Positions 16,104 to 23,969 of a DNA stretch of 53,982 nt are shown piece by piece. The translations under genes and the position numbers were made by a program. Numbering within the stretch: position 1 is the stretch's first letter; each line of letters opens with the position of its first letter. The DNA lies in contig RFGH01000189.1 of assembly GCA_003696675.1 (NCBI GenBank), positions 1-53,982 on the forward strand. Reading direction: 5' to 3'. Below the pieces are notes generated by a model. It was not told the DNA's origin, ran no database searches, and worked only from the letters and a program-made list of their open reading frames with translations. The stretch comes from Planctomycetota bacterium. GTDB taxonomy: Bacteria > Planctomycetota > Phycisphaerae > Phycisphaerales > UBA1924.

Positions 16104-17132
16104 CTAGGCCGGGTGCAGCCCGGGGAAGGTGAGCCCGTCGGTTTCGGGAAAGCCGAGGGCGATGTTCATGGACTGGACCGCCGAGCCCGCGGCCCCCTTG
16201 ACGAGGTTGTCGATGGCGCTCAGGGCGATGATCCGTCCGGAGCGTTCGTCGATGCTGAAGCCGACATCGGCGTGGTTTGAGCCGACGACGACCCGTGGGT
16301 CGGGAAAGCGGTTGGGTCCGGAGCGGTCGGCAACGATGCGGACGAAGGGCTCGTTCGCATAGGCGGCGCGGTAGATCTTCCAGAGTTCCTTGGTCTCGAC
16401 CGGGCGGGTGGGTTGAACATGGGCGGTGCAGAGGACGCCGCGGACCATGTCGATGGCGGTGATGGTGGCGTCTAGGTCCATCTCGCCCAAGGCCTGGAAG
16501 ACCTCGGCGAGGTGGCGGTGGCCCGAGGCGCTGTAGGTGCGGGCGGTCCGGGCGCGGACGGGATGGTGCGAGCCCGGACCCGGCTCGGCCCCGGCTTCTG
16601 AGGAGCCGACCTTGATGTCGGCGATGGCCCGCTTGATAAGCCCGGCCCGCGCCAGAGGAAGCAGCGCCAGGTTCATGGCGGTCGCGTTGCATCCAACCCC
16701 GGAGACCAGCCGGGCGCCGGGCAGGCGCGATCTGGACACCTCGGGCAGCCCGTACACAGCCTCGGACAGGGCTCCGGGGTTTGGATGCGATTCGCCGTAC
16801 CAACGCTCGTATGCGGCCGGATCCGACAGACGCAGATCAGCCGAAAGATCCACGATCAGCGGCGCGAGCGGACGCCAGCGTTCGAGTTGGCCCGCCGTCT
16901 GGCCGTGCGGCATGCACAGGAAGAGCACGTCGCAAGGCTTGATGTCGTCGGGATTGCAGAACGCGTGGGCGAAATGGCCACGCAGATTGGGGTGCGTCCG
17001 GAAGACCGGCTCACCGGCGAGCCGGCGGGACGAGATCTGCCCGATCTCGGCCCGGGGATGGGCGAGCAGAATCCGGAGCAGTTCACCGCCCGTGTATCCG
17101 CTTCCGCCAACGATGGAACAACGGATCGTCAC
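16104..17132 (-). CDS. lysY: [LysW]-aminoadipyl/glutamyl-phosphate reductase
   Basis: This is an ArgC-type NADPH reductase of 342 residues that turns the acyl phosphate into the semialdehyde while it is bound to LysW. The cofactor loop is IVGGSGYTGGELLRILL. The catalytic cysteine lies in LVSGVGCNATAMNLALLPLA and a histidine motif in GSHHPVRARTARTYS. The start is GTG 17130-17132, overlapping the lysX stop by four bases. That gives the N-terminus MTIRCSIVGG expected for the family. The longer open frame upstream has no homologous content. Confidence 0.92.
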   Translation of the reverse strand: MTIRCSIVGGSGYTGGELLRILLAHPRAEIGQISSRRLAGEPVFRTHPNLRGHFAHAFCNPDDIKPCDVLFLCMPHGQTAGQLERWRPLAPLIVDLSADLRLSDPAAYERWYGESHPNPGALSEAVYGLPEVSRSRLPGARLVSGVGCNATAMNLALLPLARAGLIKRAIADIKVGSSEAGAEPGPGSHHPVRARTARTYSASGHRHLAEVFQALGEMDLDATITAIDMVRGVLCTAHVQPTRPVETKELWKIYRAAYANEPFVRIVADRSGPNRFPDPRVVVGSNHADVGFSIDERSGRIIALSAIDNLVKGAAGSAVQSMNIALGFPETDGLTFPGLHPA

Positions 17133-18004
17133 GCGGGCACCGCCTGGGAAACACGGGCGGACTCGGCGATGCGGACCGCGTGGCGGGCCACGATGGCCGG
17201 GATGTCCACAGCGCTGGTCGTGATGGAGTTGCGGAACTCCATGGAGTGGTTGAGCTCGTTCACGAGCAGCCCGCGACGCGGGCACTCGAGGATGTCCACG
17301 GCCGCGATGTCCGCCCCCACGGCCGCGACCGACCGGACGCAGATCTCGCGGAGTTCGGGCGAGATCGGCAGTCCGGCGGCGGTCGCGCCGCGGGCGGTAT
17401 TCGTGACCCAGTGGGCGCTGGTGCGGACGATGGCGGCGATGGCCTCACCCCCGACCACGAAGACCCGGATGTCGCGCCCGGGCTTGTCGATGTGCTCTTG
17501 GACATAAAAGACGCCCTGCTGGATGGAGCCGAGGGTCTCGCGATGCTCAATGATCGCCTCGGCCGCGTCGCGGTCGTTCACGCGAGCCACCAGGCGTCCC
17601 CATGACCCGATGGTGGGCTTGAGAACGGCCGGATACCCGACCGTCTCGACCGCCCGGAGGGCCGCCTCGCCGCCCGTCGCCACCCGCACGCCGGGTGTCG
17701 GCACACCCGCCCGGATCAGGGCCAGCGTTGTGGACAACTTGTCCGAGCACAGCTCGATGGCCGCGGCCGGGTTGATGCACCGCACGCCCATAGACTCCAA
17801 AATCCGGGTGGCGGTCAGGGCGTTGGTCAGACTGACCGACCGGTCGATCACCGCGTCATAGGTCGCCCACTCCCCCGGTTCGGCGGGATCGAAGACGACC
17901 TCCCGAAGGTCGATGGGGTTAACTTCGACGCCCAAGGCCTCGAAGGCGTCGAGCAGCAGGCGTTCCTCGGCCCGGAGCCGGGTGTAGGTCATGGCGATCC
18001 GCAT
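17129..18004 (-). CDS. lysX: LysW ligase, ATP-grasp (LysW to alpha-aminoadipate/glutamate)
   Basis: LysX joins the C-terminal glutamate of LysW to the amino group of aminoadipate or glutamate. The 291-residue protein is a RimK-like ATP-grasp enzyme. It shows LKPTIGSWGRLVARV (ATP-binding lysine), the EHIDKPGRDIRVFVV segment and the metal-binding LLVNELNHSMEFRNS. AGGAGA precedes the ATG at 18002-18004, 41 nt after lysW. Subgroups of this enzyme differ in substrate choice, and I could not assign one confidently. The lysine-rich leader upstream favours a lysine role. Confidence 0.92.
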   Translation of the reverse strand: MRIAMTYTRLRAEERLLLDAFEALGVEVNPIDLREVVFDPAEPGEWATYDAVIDRSVSLTNALTATRILESMGVRCINPAAAIELCSDKLSTTLALIRAGVPTPGVRVATGGEAALRAVETVGYPAVLKPTIGSWGRLVARVNDRDAAEAIIEHRETLGSIQQGVFYVQEHIDKPGRDIRVFVVGGEAIAAIVRTSAHWVTNTARGATAAGLPISPELREICVRSVAAVGADIAAVDILECPRRGLLVNELNHSMEFRNSITTSAVDIPAIVARHAVRIAESARVSQAVPA

Positions 18005-18045
18005 GGGTGGGTCTCCTGTGGCGTTGGTGGGTCCGGACGCGGGGA

Positions 18046-18231
18046 TTACTCGCCCCAGTCCTCTTCGACCTCGGGGGCGAGTTCGAGGGTGACCGGGTTG
18101 GTGCTGGTGACCTCGAGTTCGGCCGAGCAGTCCGGGCAGCGGGCGATCTGCCCGTTGAGCGGGGCCCGGTCGAAGGCGACGGGGGCGTCACACTCGGGGC
18201 AGGCGGCGGTGATGGTGCTGGCGATGGACAT
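18046..18231 (-). CDS. lysW: LysW amino-group carrier protein
   Basis: The 61-residue protein has two zinc-binding CxxC pairs (AACPECDAPVAF and ARCPDCSAELEV). It ends in the diagnostic EDWGE, whose terminal glutamate carries the growing amino acid. The ATG at 18229-18231 follows CAAGGAGCC, a good ribosome-binding site. It is the first structural gene of the operon, 51 nt after a strong intrinsic terminator on the same strand, so transcription must read through that signal to reach it. Confidence 0.95.
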   Translation of the reverse strand: MSIASTITAACPECDAPVAFDRAPLNGQIARCPDCSAELEVTSTNPVTLELAPEVEEDWGE

Positions 18232-18281
18232 GGCGGGCTCCTTGTGGTTGGCCCCTGTCGGGGCGATGTGAAAATGGGTAA

Positions 18282-18312
18282 AGAAAAACACCCCCGGAAC
18301 ATCCGGGGGTGT
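18282..18312 (-). terminator. Attenuator terminator in the lys operon leader (3:4 hairpin)
   Basis: On the minus strand ACACCCCCGGA and TCCGGGGGTGT form an 11-bp stem with a 3-nt loop, followed by TTTTTCTT. This is a textbook intrinsic terminator placed between a small basic ORF and lysW, pointing towards lysW. Its first arm includes CCCGGA (18302-18307), which can pair instead with TCCGGG at 18377-18382 inside the leader ORF. Confidence 0.9.
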
Positions 18313-18341
18313 CGTGGTTCGGTCTTTGTTGTGCGGAGCGT

Positions 18342-18434
18342 TTATCTGCTCGCACGGACCTCGGCCACTGGCACAGCCCGGACGCCTCGGGCGTCTTTCG
18401 CTTTGGTGGCTTTGGAGGTCTGGGCAAACTTCAT
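18342..18434 (-). CDS. Candidate lysine leader peptide of the lys operon
   Basis: This 30-codon ORF starts MKFAQTSKATKAKDARG and ends TAA at 18342-18344, 29 nt before the terminator hairpin. It has four Lys codons (AAG, AAA, AAA, AAA at positions 2, 8, 11 and 13) and four Arg codons. Directly after the last AAA come GACGCC (18390-18395) and GGCGTC (18381-18386), a perfect 6-bp hairpin. The second arm runs into TCCGGG, which pairs with the first arm of the terminator. A ribosome waiting at the AAA codons would cover GACGCC and free the antiterminator. A second in-frame ATG at 18440 is possible. No ribosome-binding site is visible. It could instead be a small independent gene. Confidence 0.6.
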   Translation of the reverse strand: MKFAQTSKATKAKDARGVRAVPVAEVRASR

Positions 18435-18442
18435 GTGCATCT

Positions 18443-18470
18443 AGCCTATCCGACTCCGACTGGGTGTCAA
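18443..18470 (-). promoter_or_regulatory. Putative sigma-70 promoter of the lys operon
   Basis: A perfect TTGACA (18465-18470) is followed after 16 bp by TAGGCT (18443-18448). The -10 ends 8 nt before the ATG of the candidate leader peptide, the same distance as at the his operon. Confidence 0.6.
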
Positions 18471-18644
18471 ACTAGGGACGATATAGATATCGGTCGAGGG
18501 CGGCTGAGATCGGGAGCCAAATCCGCTGGTTTGAGACAGATTCCGTGCCCAGACCTCGCCGGACTTGGTCAAACGAGGAAGTTTTCATCGGCCACCAATC
18601 TCCCAGCAGTTCGCAGTTTTCCTCATCGATTTGTCGGGCAACCC

Positions 18645-18706
18645 TTGCATTTCCCCCCCCTGCCCGGTTACGCTAACGGTGTGTGGTGCCCGGCGATGTA
18701 GCCGGG
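18645..18706 (+). promoter_or_regulatory. Putative promoter and 5' UTR hairpin before the PEP-CTERM gene
   Basis: TTGCAT (18645-18650) and TACGCT (18669-18674) are separated by 18 bp and precede the PEP-CTERM gene. The untranslated leader then has a 6-bp hairpin, CCCGGC (18689-18694) with GCCGGG (18701-18706). The region between this promoter and the divergent lys promoter (18471-18644) shows nothing else I can interpret. Confidence 0.4.
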
Positions 18707-18759
18707 TGGACCCCTGTGTAATGGCTCACGAGAGAAGAGTCAGGAAGAGAGTAAGAACC

Positions 18760-19335
18760 ATGTTTATGAGCAAGCAGTCACTCGGCGCTGTCGTCGCTAT
18801 CGCCGGTCTCGCCGCCGGTGCCCAGGCTGAAGATCTTCTGATCCTCGACCTGTCGGTCGCCAATCAGGTCACCATCACCGCGACCACGGGCGCGGCTTCG
18901 GCCAACGCCTCGGGTTCCGTGTTCACCGGGTTCTACCTGGCAAATGCGTTCGGCAATGGGTCGACCTCGTCCCTGAGTGCGTCGCTCGTTTCGGGCAACC
19001 TGACCCCGACCAGCAACACCAGCGACAACAGCCCCTCCCTGTTCAATGCCCTCGGCAACGCCGGGCTGAATGTGTGGAGCTACTCGACCTCGACCAGCAG
19101 CACCTTCACCGCAGGTCAGCAGGCCTTCACCGGTTCGGCCACCTGGAACATCAGCGCTGGCGCCTATGCCGACCTGCTGGATGGCCCCTCCAGCGGCGAC
19201 ATCTACTTCGCCGCGGACACCGATGACGACCTGGCCGCCGCGACCGTGATCGGTCAGTGGCGCATCGTCCCGGCGCCGTCCAGCCTCGCGCTGATCGGCC
19301 TCGGCGGTCTCGTCGCCGGTCGTCGTCGCCGCTGA
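18760..19335 (+). CDS. Secreted PEP-CTERM protein
   Basis: The 191-residue product has a signal peptide (MFMSKQSLGAVVAIAGLAAG, cleavage near AQA). The mature part is rich in serine, threonine and asparagine, with no cysteine. It ends in a PEP-CTERM-like sorting tail: VPAPSSLALIGLGG followed by a short hydrophobic stretch and RRRR. Such tails are processed by an exosortase, which is not in this window. The ATG at 18760 follows AGGAAGAGAG. The gene is alone, with a strong terminator behind it. Composition suggests an extracellular structural or matrix role, but no domain is recognised. Confidence 0.85.
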   Translation: MFMSKQSLGAVVAIAGLAAGAQAEDLLILDLSVANQVTITATTGAASANASGSVFTGFYLANAFGNGSTSSLSASLVSGNLTPTSNTSDNSPSLFNALGNAGLNVWSYSTSTSSTFTAGQQAFTGSATWNISAGAYADLLDGPSSGDIYFAADTDDDLAAATVIGQWRIVPAPSSLALIGLGGLVAGRRRR

Positions 19336-19371
19336 TCCGGCCTCGACTCCAAAGCTCGTTCGCTGAGCACG

Positions 19372-19402
19372 CCGGCCTCCCCCACAGGGAGGCCGGTTTT
19401 TT
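19372..19402 (+). terminator. Intrinsic terminator of the PEP-CTERM gene
   Basis: CCGGCCTCCC, a five-base loop and GGGAGGCCGG form a perfect 10-bp stem followed by six T residues, 36 bp after the stop codon. Confidence 0.93.
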
Positions 19403-19525
19403 CGTCGATCGCAACTTGACATGGGCGACCCCCACCACCCTTTGCTTCAAGCAATGGACCAGGCGACCGCAGCATGGTCCGCTCGCAACGGATTTACGAG
19501 CCGGCCAAGGCCCTGCCAAAGAATA

Positions 19526-19556
19526 ACGAAGCCCCGAGCATGCTCAGGGCTTCGTT
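19526..19556 (-). terminator. Terminator-like hairpin after tRNA-Asp
   Basis: On the minus strand AACGAAGCCC...GGGCTTCGTT form a long stem, with an inner GAGCATGCTC palindrome, followed by ATTCTTTGG. It begins a few bases past the tRNA 3' end and is its likely transcription end. Confidence 0.75.
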
Positions 19557-19561
19557 CGAAG

Positions 19562-19635
<74 letters not shown>

Positions 19636-19789
19636 AAGTTGTTTTCCCGCGAGGCCAGTGTGACCTGACGGGGTGGAAATCGTATGTCCAAACTCGGTTC
19701 TGTCAACCCGGTTTGGTGCGTTTCAGCCCGTTTCCGGGCGGGAGAGATCGGTCGTGCCTGCGGCACCCCGTCCGGGTCCATCGCGGCCG

Positions 19790-19999
19790 TCAGTTGGGCA
19801 GTTGGATCCGGGTCGAGGGGTTCGTGTCGTGCACCTTCAGAGGCATGCCGTCGGGGGCCAGCTTGGAGCCGGCGAACCACAGGAGGGCGACGGCGGCGAT
19901 CATGCAGATGGTGCCGACGCACATCAGGGCGGTATACACATCCGGGCTGGGCCCGCGGGAGCGTCCGCCGCCGGGCATTTGCATTCCGAACTGGCTCAT
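19790..19999 (-). CDS. Small membrane protein of unknown function
   Basis: The 69-residue product has a glycine/methionine-rich N-terminus (MSQFGMQMPGGGRSRG) and one hydrophobic helix at about residues 22-45 (VYTALMCVGTICMIAAVALL). A short polar tail follows. The ATG at 19997-19999 follows AAGGAGAAC, a strong ribosome-binding site. It lies 27 nt downstream of the coiled-coil gene on the same strand, so the two are probably co-transcribed. I do not recognise a family; the short gap and strong start support a real gene. Confidence 0.72.
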   Translation of the reverse strand: MSQFGMQMPGGGRSRGPSPDVYTALMCVGTICMIAAVALLWFAGSKLAPDGMPLKVHDTNPSTRIQLPN

Positions 20000-20026
20000 G
20001 GCGTTCTCCTTGCGATGCGGACGGGA

Positions 20027-20887
20027 TTAGCTGCCAATCCGGCTAAGGACCTGGTCGTCGACGCGGACATTCATCCCGTCAACGGTGTACGACATGCGAC
20101 CAACGGCGTGGTTCAGGTCGACCTGGAAGACGACGAGCTCGCCGAGGTAGGTGCTCCCGCGGTGGACATACAGGCGGGTGTTCTCGCGGAGACGGTCGTT
20201 CGAGCCGAGATTGACCTGGACCAACATCTGGCCCGTGGCGGGGTCGGTGCGGACCTGATCGACCCGGCCACGCACGATGGGGCCGGTCAGTTCGACAGCC
20301 GTGCGTGCCTGGGTGGGCTCAACACCGCCGTTCTGGGCCATGGCCAGCGAGCGGCGGAGGTCCTCAATCTGTTCATCGAGGGCCCGCTTGACCTGCTCGT
20401 AAACGATGACCTGGCTCTCGAGGTCGGAGAGCTGCTTTTCGATGTCGATTTTCTCGTCGCGGTAGTCCAGCTCGGCCTGGCGGAGGCGTGAGAGCTCGGT
20501 CTTGTACTCATCGATAATCTTGGCCTGGGTCTCGACCGCGATGCCCAGTTCGGCGATCTTGGCGGTGATGGACTCGCGGGCGGCCTCTGCCTGACGGAGG
20601 TTGATGCGCAGTTCGGTGTTGGCGGCTTCGAGGCGACGGATGTCGGCTTCACGGGTGGCCAGTTCGTTGCGGGAAGCCTGGAGGGACTCCTCCATGGCTG
20701 CCAGCTGCTGGCCTTGGGTGGCGGCGAAGGCCGCACGATCAGCCTCGGCTTTTTCCTTGGCCGCCATCGCGTTGCGATAGTCGGCGGTGATCCGGTCGGC
20801 ATTGACCGTATAGGAGATCGACAGGGCCGCCAAGAGGATGCTGAGCACCGCGGCGAACAGGACGAAGACCTTCGTGAGAATGTGCAC
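20027..20887 (-). CDS. Membrane-anchored coiled-coil protein with C-terminal beta domain
   Basis: The 286-residue protein has one N-terminal membrane anchor (KVFVLFAAVLSILLAALSI). A long heptad-patterned coiled coil follows from about residue 30 to 185 (NAMAAKEKAEADRAAFAATQ through LDEQIEDLRRSLAMAQ). A basic-to-neutral beta-rich segment of about 90 residues ends the protein (GPIVRGRVDQVRTDPATGQM, LYVHRGSTYLGELVVFQ). The order anchor, coiled coil, beta domain recalls MreC or membrane-fusion-type scaffolds, but I see no diagnostic motif. It is followed at 27 nt by a small membrane protein gene. Function unknown. Confidence 0.8.
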   Translation of the reverse strand: MHILTKVFVLFAAVLSILLAALSISYTVNADRITADYRNAMAAKEKAEADRAAFAATQGQQLAAMEESLQASRNELATREADIRRLEAANTELRINLRQAEAARESITAKIAELGIAVETQAKIIDEYKTELSRLRQAELDYRDEKIDIEKQLSDLESQVIVYEQVKRALDEQIEDLRRSLAMAQNGGVEPTQARTAVELTGPIVRGRVDQVRTDPATGQMLVQVNLGSNDRLRENTRLYVHRGSTYLGELVVFQVDLNHAVGRMSYTVDGMNVRVDDQVLSRIGS

Positions 20888-21079
20888 GGTCCGCTCCTCG
20901 ACTCATGCCAGAACAATCGCCCGAACCGACACCGGCCTATCCGGCTGTCGGAGGGGGGCGGAAGTGTAGCCGGTCGAGCGTGCGTCTGCACGCTGGTCCG
21001 GCCCTCCGGGTCGAACGCCCCGGTGAGGGGTCTGTACGCATGGGGGACCGCGATGGATCCGAGCGGTTGACGCGGACGA

Positions 21080-22189
21080 TCAGGGGGCCTCGGCGTCCGC
21101 CTTGGCCCCGCCGGTCAGCAGGTCGAGCATGGCCGCGGCGGCGGCGACACGCACGAGTTCGGAGGGATCGCCCGAGAGCTCGACCAGTTTGTCCAGATGC
21201 TCCATCCGTCCGGTTCGCCCGTAGACCCGGGCCGCCTGGGCACGGACGGCGTTGATGTCGGTCGCGCGGTATTCATCGGCGATGAAGCCACCTTCGGTCA
21301 GTCCCATGCCGGCCAACGCCCCGGCAACTGCCAGCCGCACTTCGGCGGGCATCCGCCGATCGCCCTTGGTCTCGCTGAGATAGATCAGTTGATCGATGGA
21401 TCCACGGTCACGAACCTGCCCGATGATCTGGACAGCCAACGCGGTGGCCTCGAGTTCTTCCGGGCGTGCGGGATACAGGGCGGCGCGGACGGCGTCCAGG
21501 CTCTCGGTGTGGCCGAGTTTGATCATCGCCTCGGCGATCTGGAGACGCAGCAGGCGGCGTTCGATCTCGGAGGCACCACGGATGGGGGTGGCCCATGCTT
21601 GCTTGAGCATCGGCAGGGCGGAAACCTCGCGCATTTCTCCGACCACGAAGGCCGCGTGGGCCCGAAGCCGGGGGTTGGGCGAATCGAACAGCATCTCGGC
21701 GAGTTCGCTCGGGTCGACCGGCTGGGACAGCGCATGGAGGGCCCCGATGACCGAGGCGCGGACGAAGGGGGATTCGTCGTCGATCATGGTCCGCAGAGTG
21801 GGAACCAGCGCATCGAGACCCGCGCGGCCTGCGACGGCCGCCGCGACGGATCGCACACCCGGGTTCTCATCCCGCAGGGCGAGGGCCACCACCGGCTCGG
21901 CGCGTCTGCCGGCACGCTCGAGCCCTTCGATGGCGTTGGCCCGCACCTGGGCGGTCGGACTGGTGGCCATGTTCAGCAGACGCTCGATCGCGGCGTTCTT
22001 GTCGAGTTTTCCCGGCTCGAACGCGGGCGCTGCGGGTGGGGCCTGAGGCTCGGATGCGACAACTGCCGGCTGGGACTCGGCGCTGGCGGAGTAGAACTCC
22101 GGGTCCGGCTCGATTTTGAAGCCGCAGCCGCCCACGGCGGGAACAAGAACGATCAGGGGCAGCGAACGGGCGATGGTGGCGGGTCGCAT
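21080..22189 (-). CDS. HEAT-repeat lipoprotein
   Basis: The 369-residue product starts MRPATIARSLPLIVLVPAVG followed by a lipobox ending in GGCG, with the cysteine as the likely lipid site. A proline/alanine-rich linker follows. About eight HEAT-like repeats come next (for example PTAQVRANAIEGLERAGRRA, ENPGVRSVAAAVAGRAG and SPFVRASVIGALHALS). AAGGAGA lies before the ATG at 22187-22189. It sits 34 nt downstream of lnt, the enzyme that finishes lipoprotein maturation, and probably shares its transcript. HEAT repeats give a protein-binding scaffold; the partner is unknown. Confidence 0.85.
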   Translation of the reverse strand: MRPATIARSLPLIVLVPAVGGCGFKIEPDPEFYSASAESQPAVVASEPQAPPAAPAFEPGKLDKNAAIERLLNMATSPTAQVRANAIEGLERAGRRAEPVVALALRDENPGVRSVAAAVAGRAGLDALVPTLRTMIDDESPFVRASVIGALHALSQPVDPSELAEMLFDSPNPRLRAHAAFVVGEMREVSALPMLKQAWATPIRGASEIERRLLRLQIAEAMIKLGHTESLDAVRAALYPARPEELEATALAVQIIGQVRDRGSIDQLIYLSETKGDRRMPAEVRLAVAGALAGMGLTEGGFIADEYRATDINAVRAQAARVYGRTGRMEHLDKLVELSGDPSELVRVAAAAAMLDLLTGGAKADAEAP

Positions 22190-22223
22190 CGGCACGGTCT
22201 CCTTCGGGCGTGGCTCGCCCGGA

Positions 22224-23969
22224 TCACTCAGTTCCTTCGGTTGGCGGGACGGGTTCGGCGGAATTTCGGGCTTTGGCGAGAAGCAGAAGTATCGGGATCG
22301 CCCCGACGCAGAGCCAGCCCGGCCATTCGCCGGTTTGGGCGAACAGGGTGTCCGGGTGTGCCGGGGAGAGATCGGCGGCCAGCGTTCCGGGCTGACGCGG
22401 CGCCAGGGTGGCCAGCGTTCGGCCGCGGGCATCGAAGAAGCCGGAAATCCCCGTGTTCGCACATCGGACCATCGGCATGCCAAGCTCGACGCATCGCCAT
22501 CGGGAGGAGAGTTCGTGCATCACGCGGCCACGGTCGGACCGCCCGAACCAGCCGTCATTCGTGACATTGATCAGGAGCCCGGGGGAGAGGCTGTTGCGTA
22601 TCTGATTAGCGAGACGGCGGGTGACGCCGGCCATGGTGGCTTCGAAACAGATCGGTGTCGCAAGGTCGATCCTGCCGGCATCGGTGTGCAGCGGGATCGT
22701 CCTCGGCGCGTGTCCCGGCGAGAGTGCGAACATCATGCCCTCGGCGCCGATGGAAAGTAGGCGTTGCTCGAGCCATGGCCAGGCGGAGATGTACGGCAAC
22801 ACCTCGCCGAAGGGGGTGAGATGCAGCTTGTCGTAGCGATCCAGACCGACGCGCCCGCCCTCCACGAGATACACCGTGTTGTACATCGCGTCGTTCTCAT
22901 ACTCCAGTCCGTCGCCGTTGCTGACAATGCGGAGATTGTCGTAGGCGACTGAACCGACGAGCATCGGGATGCCGACGGCACGCTGCAAGGCGAGCAGTTC
23001 ATCAACCACACGCGTGGCGGGAACCCGCTCGCCGTAGACATCGACGAGGCGTTGATCATCCTCGGACTGTGGCTTGAGCAGCCAGACGATGCCGCGCTCG
23101 CGTTCGTGGCGGAGTGACTCGGGATCGAAGGTCCAGCCGGGCACGAGTCCTTCGGGCATCACGATCAGATCGGGTGGCGGCTCTGTCCGGGCCGCTTGGA
23201 CGATCTGCTCCCGCATTGTCTGCCAGTCCGCCAGACGCTGCATCGGTGTCCAGTCAATTCTGTTGTCCTGGGGAACATTGGTCTGGACGACCGCGACACG
23301 CACGCTGCTGGTCTGGGCGTGCGGAAGAGAAGACCAAGGGACACCCACGCCGATCCAGACGGACAGCGCAATCCCTGAGCCGATGCGGAGCCAGACCGGG
23401 TTCCGCCCGCGTGAGGCGACGAGCGCGGCCGGGATCGCGGTCAGGGCAGACACCAATGTGACCCCCCCCACCGAGGCAGGCCACGCGAGCGCCGCGCCGG
23501 GCGAATCGATCATGGGATGACCGAGCAGGTACCACGGGTACCCGGACCACGCGACGGCCCCGCGGAAGTACTCAAGCCCGCACCAGACGATGACGAGCGT
23601 TGCGGCGGCTGGCATCGCTCGGCCGCGCGTCGCCCGCGATGCGATCCACACGAAGGCCCATGCGTACAGGCTGAGGTAGACCACGAGCGGATAGACACCG
23701 GCCGCGGAGACACCCGCGATCCAGGCGTGGCTCCAGATCCAGAACGGTGCAACGCCGAGCATCGTCCAGAATCCGGCGGCCATCGCTGACGGGCCCGGAC
23801 GGAGCGAGACAAGAAAGAGCGGAAGTGGTGCCACGAACGCCATCGGCCACCAACCCGTCGGCGGCAGCGCGAGCATCATCAGCACACTGTGGCACAGCCC
23901 AAGCAGAAAGGCTCGGAACCGCGGGCGGGCGGGCGGCGTGAGGGCGTCCTCGGCTTTGGCTTCAGGCAC
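22224..23969 (-). CDS. lnt: Apolipoprotein N-acyltransferase
   Basis: Lnt adds the third acyl chain to the N-terminal cysteine of lipoproteins in the inner membrane. The 581-residue protein has about seven membrane helices in the first 250 residues. A periplasmic nitrilase domain with the catalytic triad follows: Glu in DLIVMPEGLVPGW, Lys in RYDKLHLTPFGEVLPY and Cys in LATPICFEATMAG. The length is slightly above the family's usual 510-540. Its start overlaps the accD stop by 8 nt. Presence of Lnt fits a Gram-negative type envelope with triacylated lipoproteins. Confidence 0.93.
   Translation of the reverse strand: MPEAKAEDALTPPARPRFRAFLLGLCHSVLMMLALPPTGWWPMAFVAPLPLFLVSLRPGPSAMAAGFWTMLGVAPFWIWSHAWIAGVSAAGVYPLVVYLSLYAWAFVWIASRATRGRAMPAAATLVIVWCGLEYFRGAVAWSGYPWYLLGHPMIDSPGAALAWPASVGGVTLVSALTAIPAALVASRGRNPVWLRIGSGIALSVWIGVGVPWSSLPHAQTSSVRVAVVQTNVPQDNRIDWTPMQRLADWQTMREQIVQAARTEPPPDLIVMPEGLVPGWTFDPESLRHERERGIVWLLKPQSEDDQRLVDVYGERVPATRVVDELLALQRAVGIPMLVGSVAYDNLRIVSNGDGLEYENDAMYNTVYLVEGGRVGLDRYDKLHLTPFGEVLPYISAWPWLEQRLLSIGAEGMMFALSPGHAPRTIPLHTDAGRIDLATPICFEATMAGVTRRLANQIRNSLSPGLLINVTNDGWFGRSDRGRVMHELSSRWRCVELGMPMVRCANTGISGFFDARGRTLATLAPRQPGTLAADLSPAHPDTLFAQTGEWPGWLCVGAIPILLLLAKARNSAEPVPPTEGTE

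Noticed and set aside
18381..18400. Plus-strand hairpin GACGCC/GGCGTC followed by TTTCG, considered as a terminator
   Set aside because: No plus-strand gene ends here; it fits better as the 1:2 hairpin of the lys leader on the minus strand.
18232..18470. Lysine riboswitch before lysW
   Set aside because: The leader is too short and I find no conserved lysine-riboswitch core; the leader-peptide model explains the hairpins.
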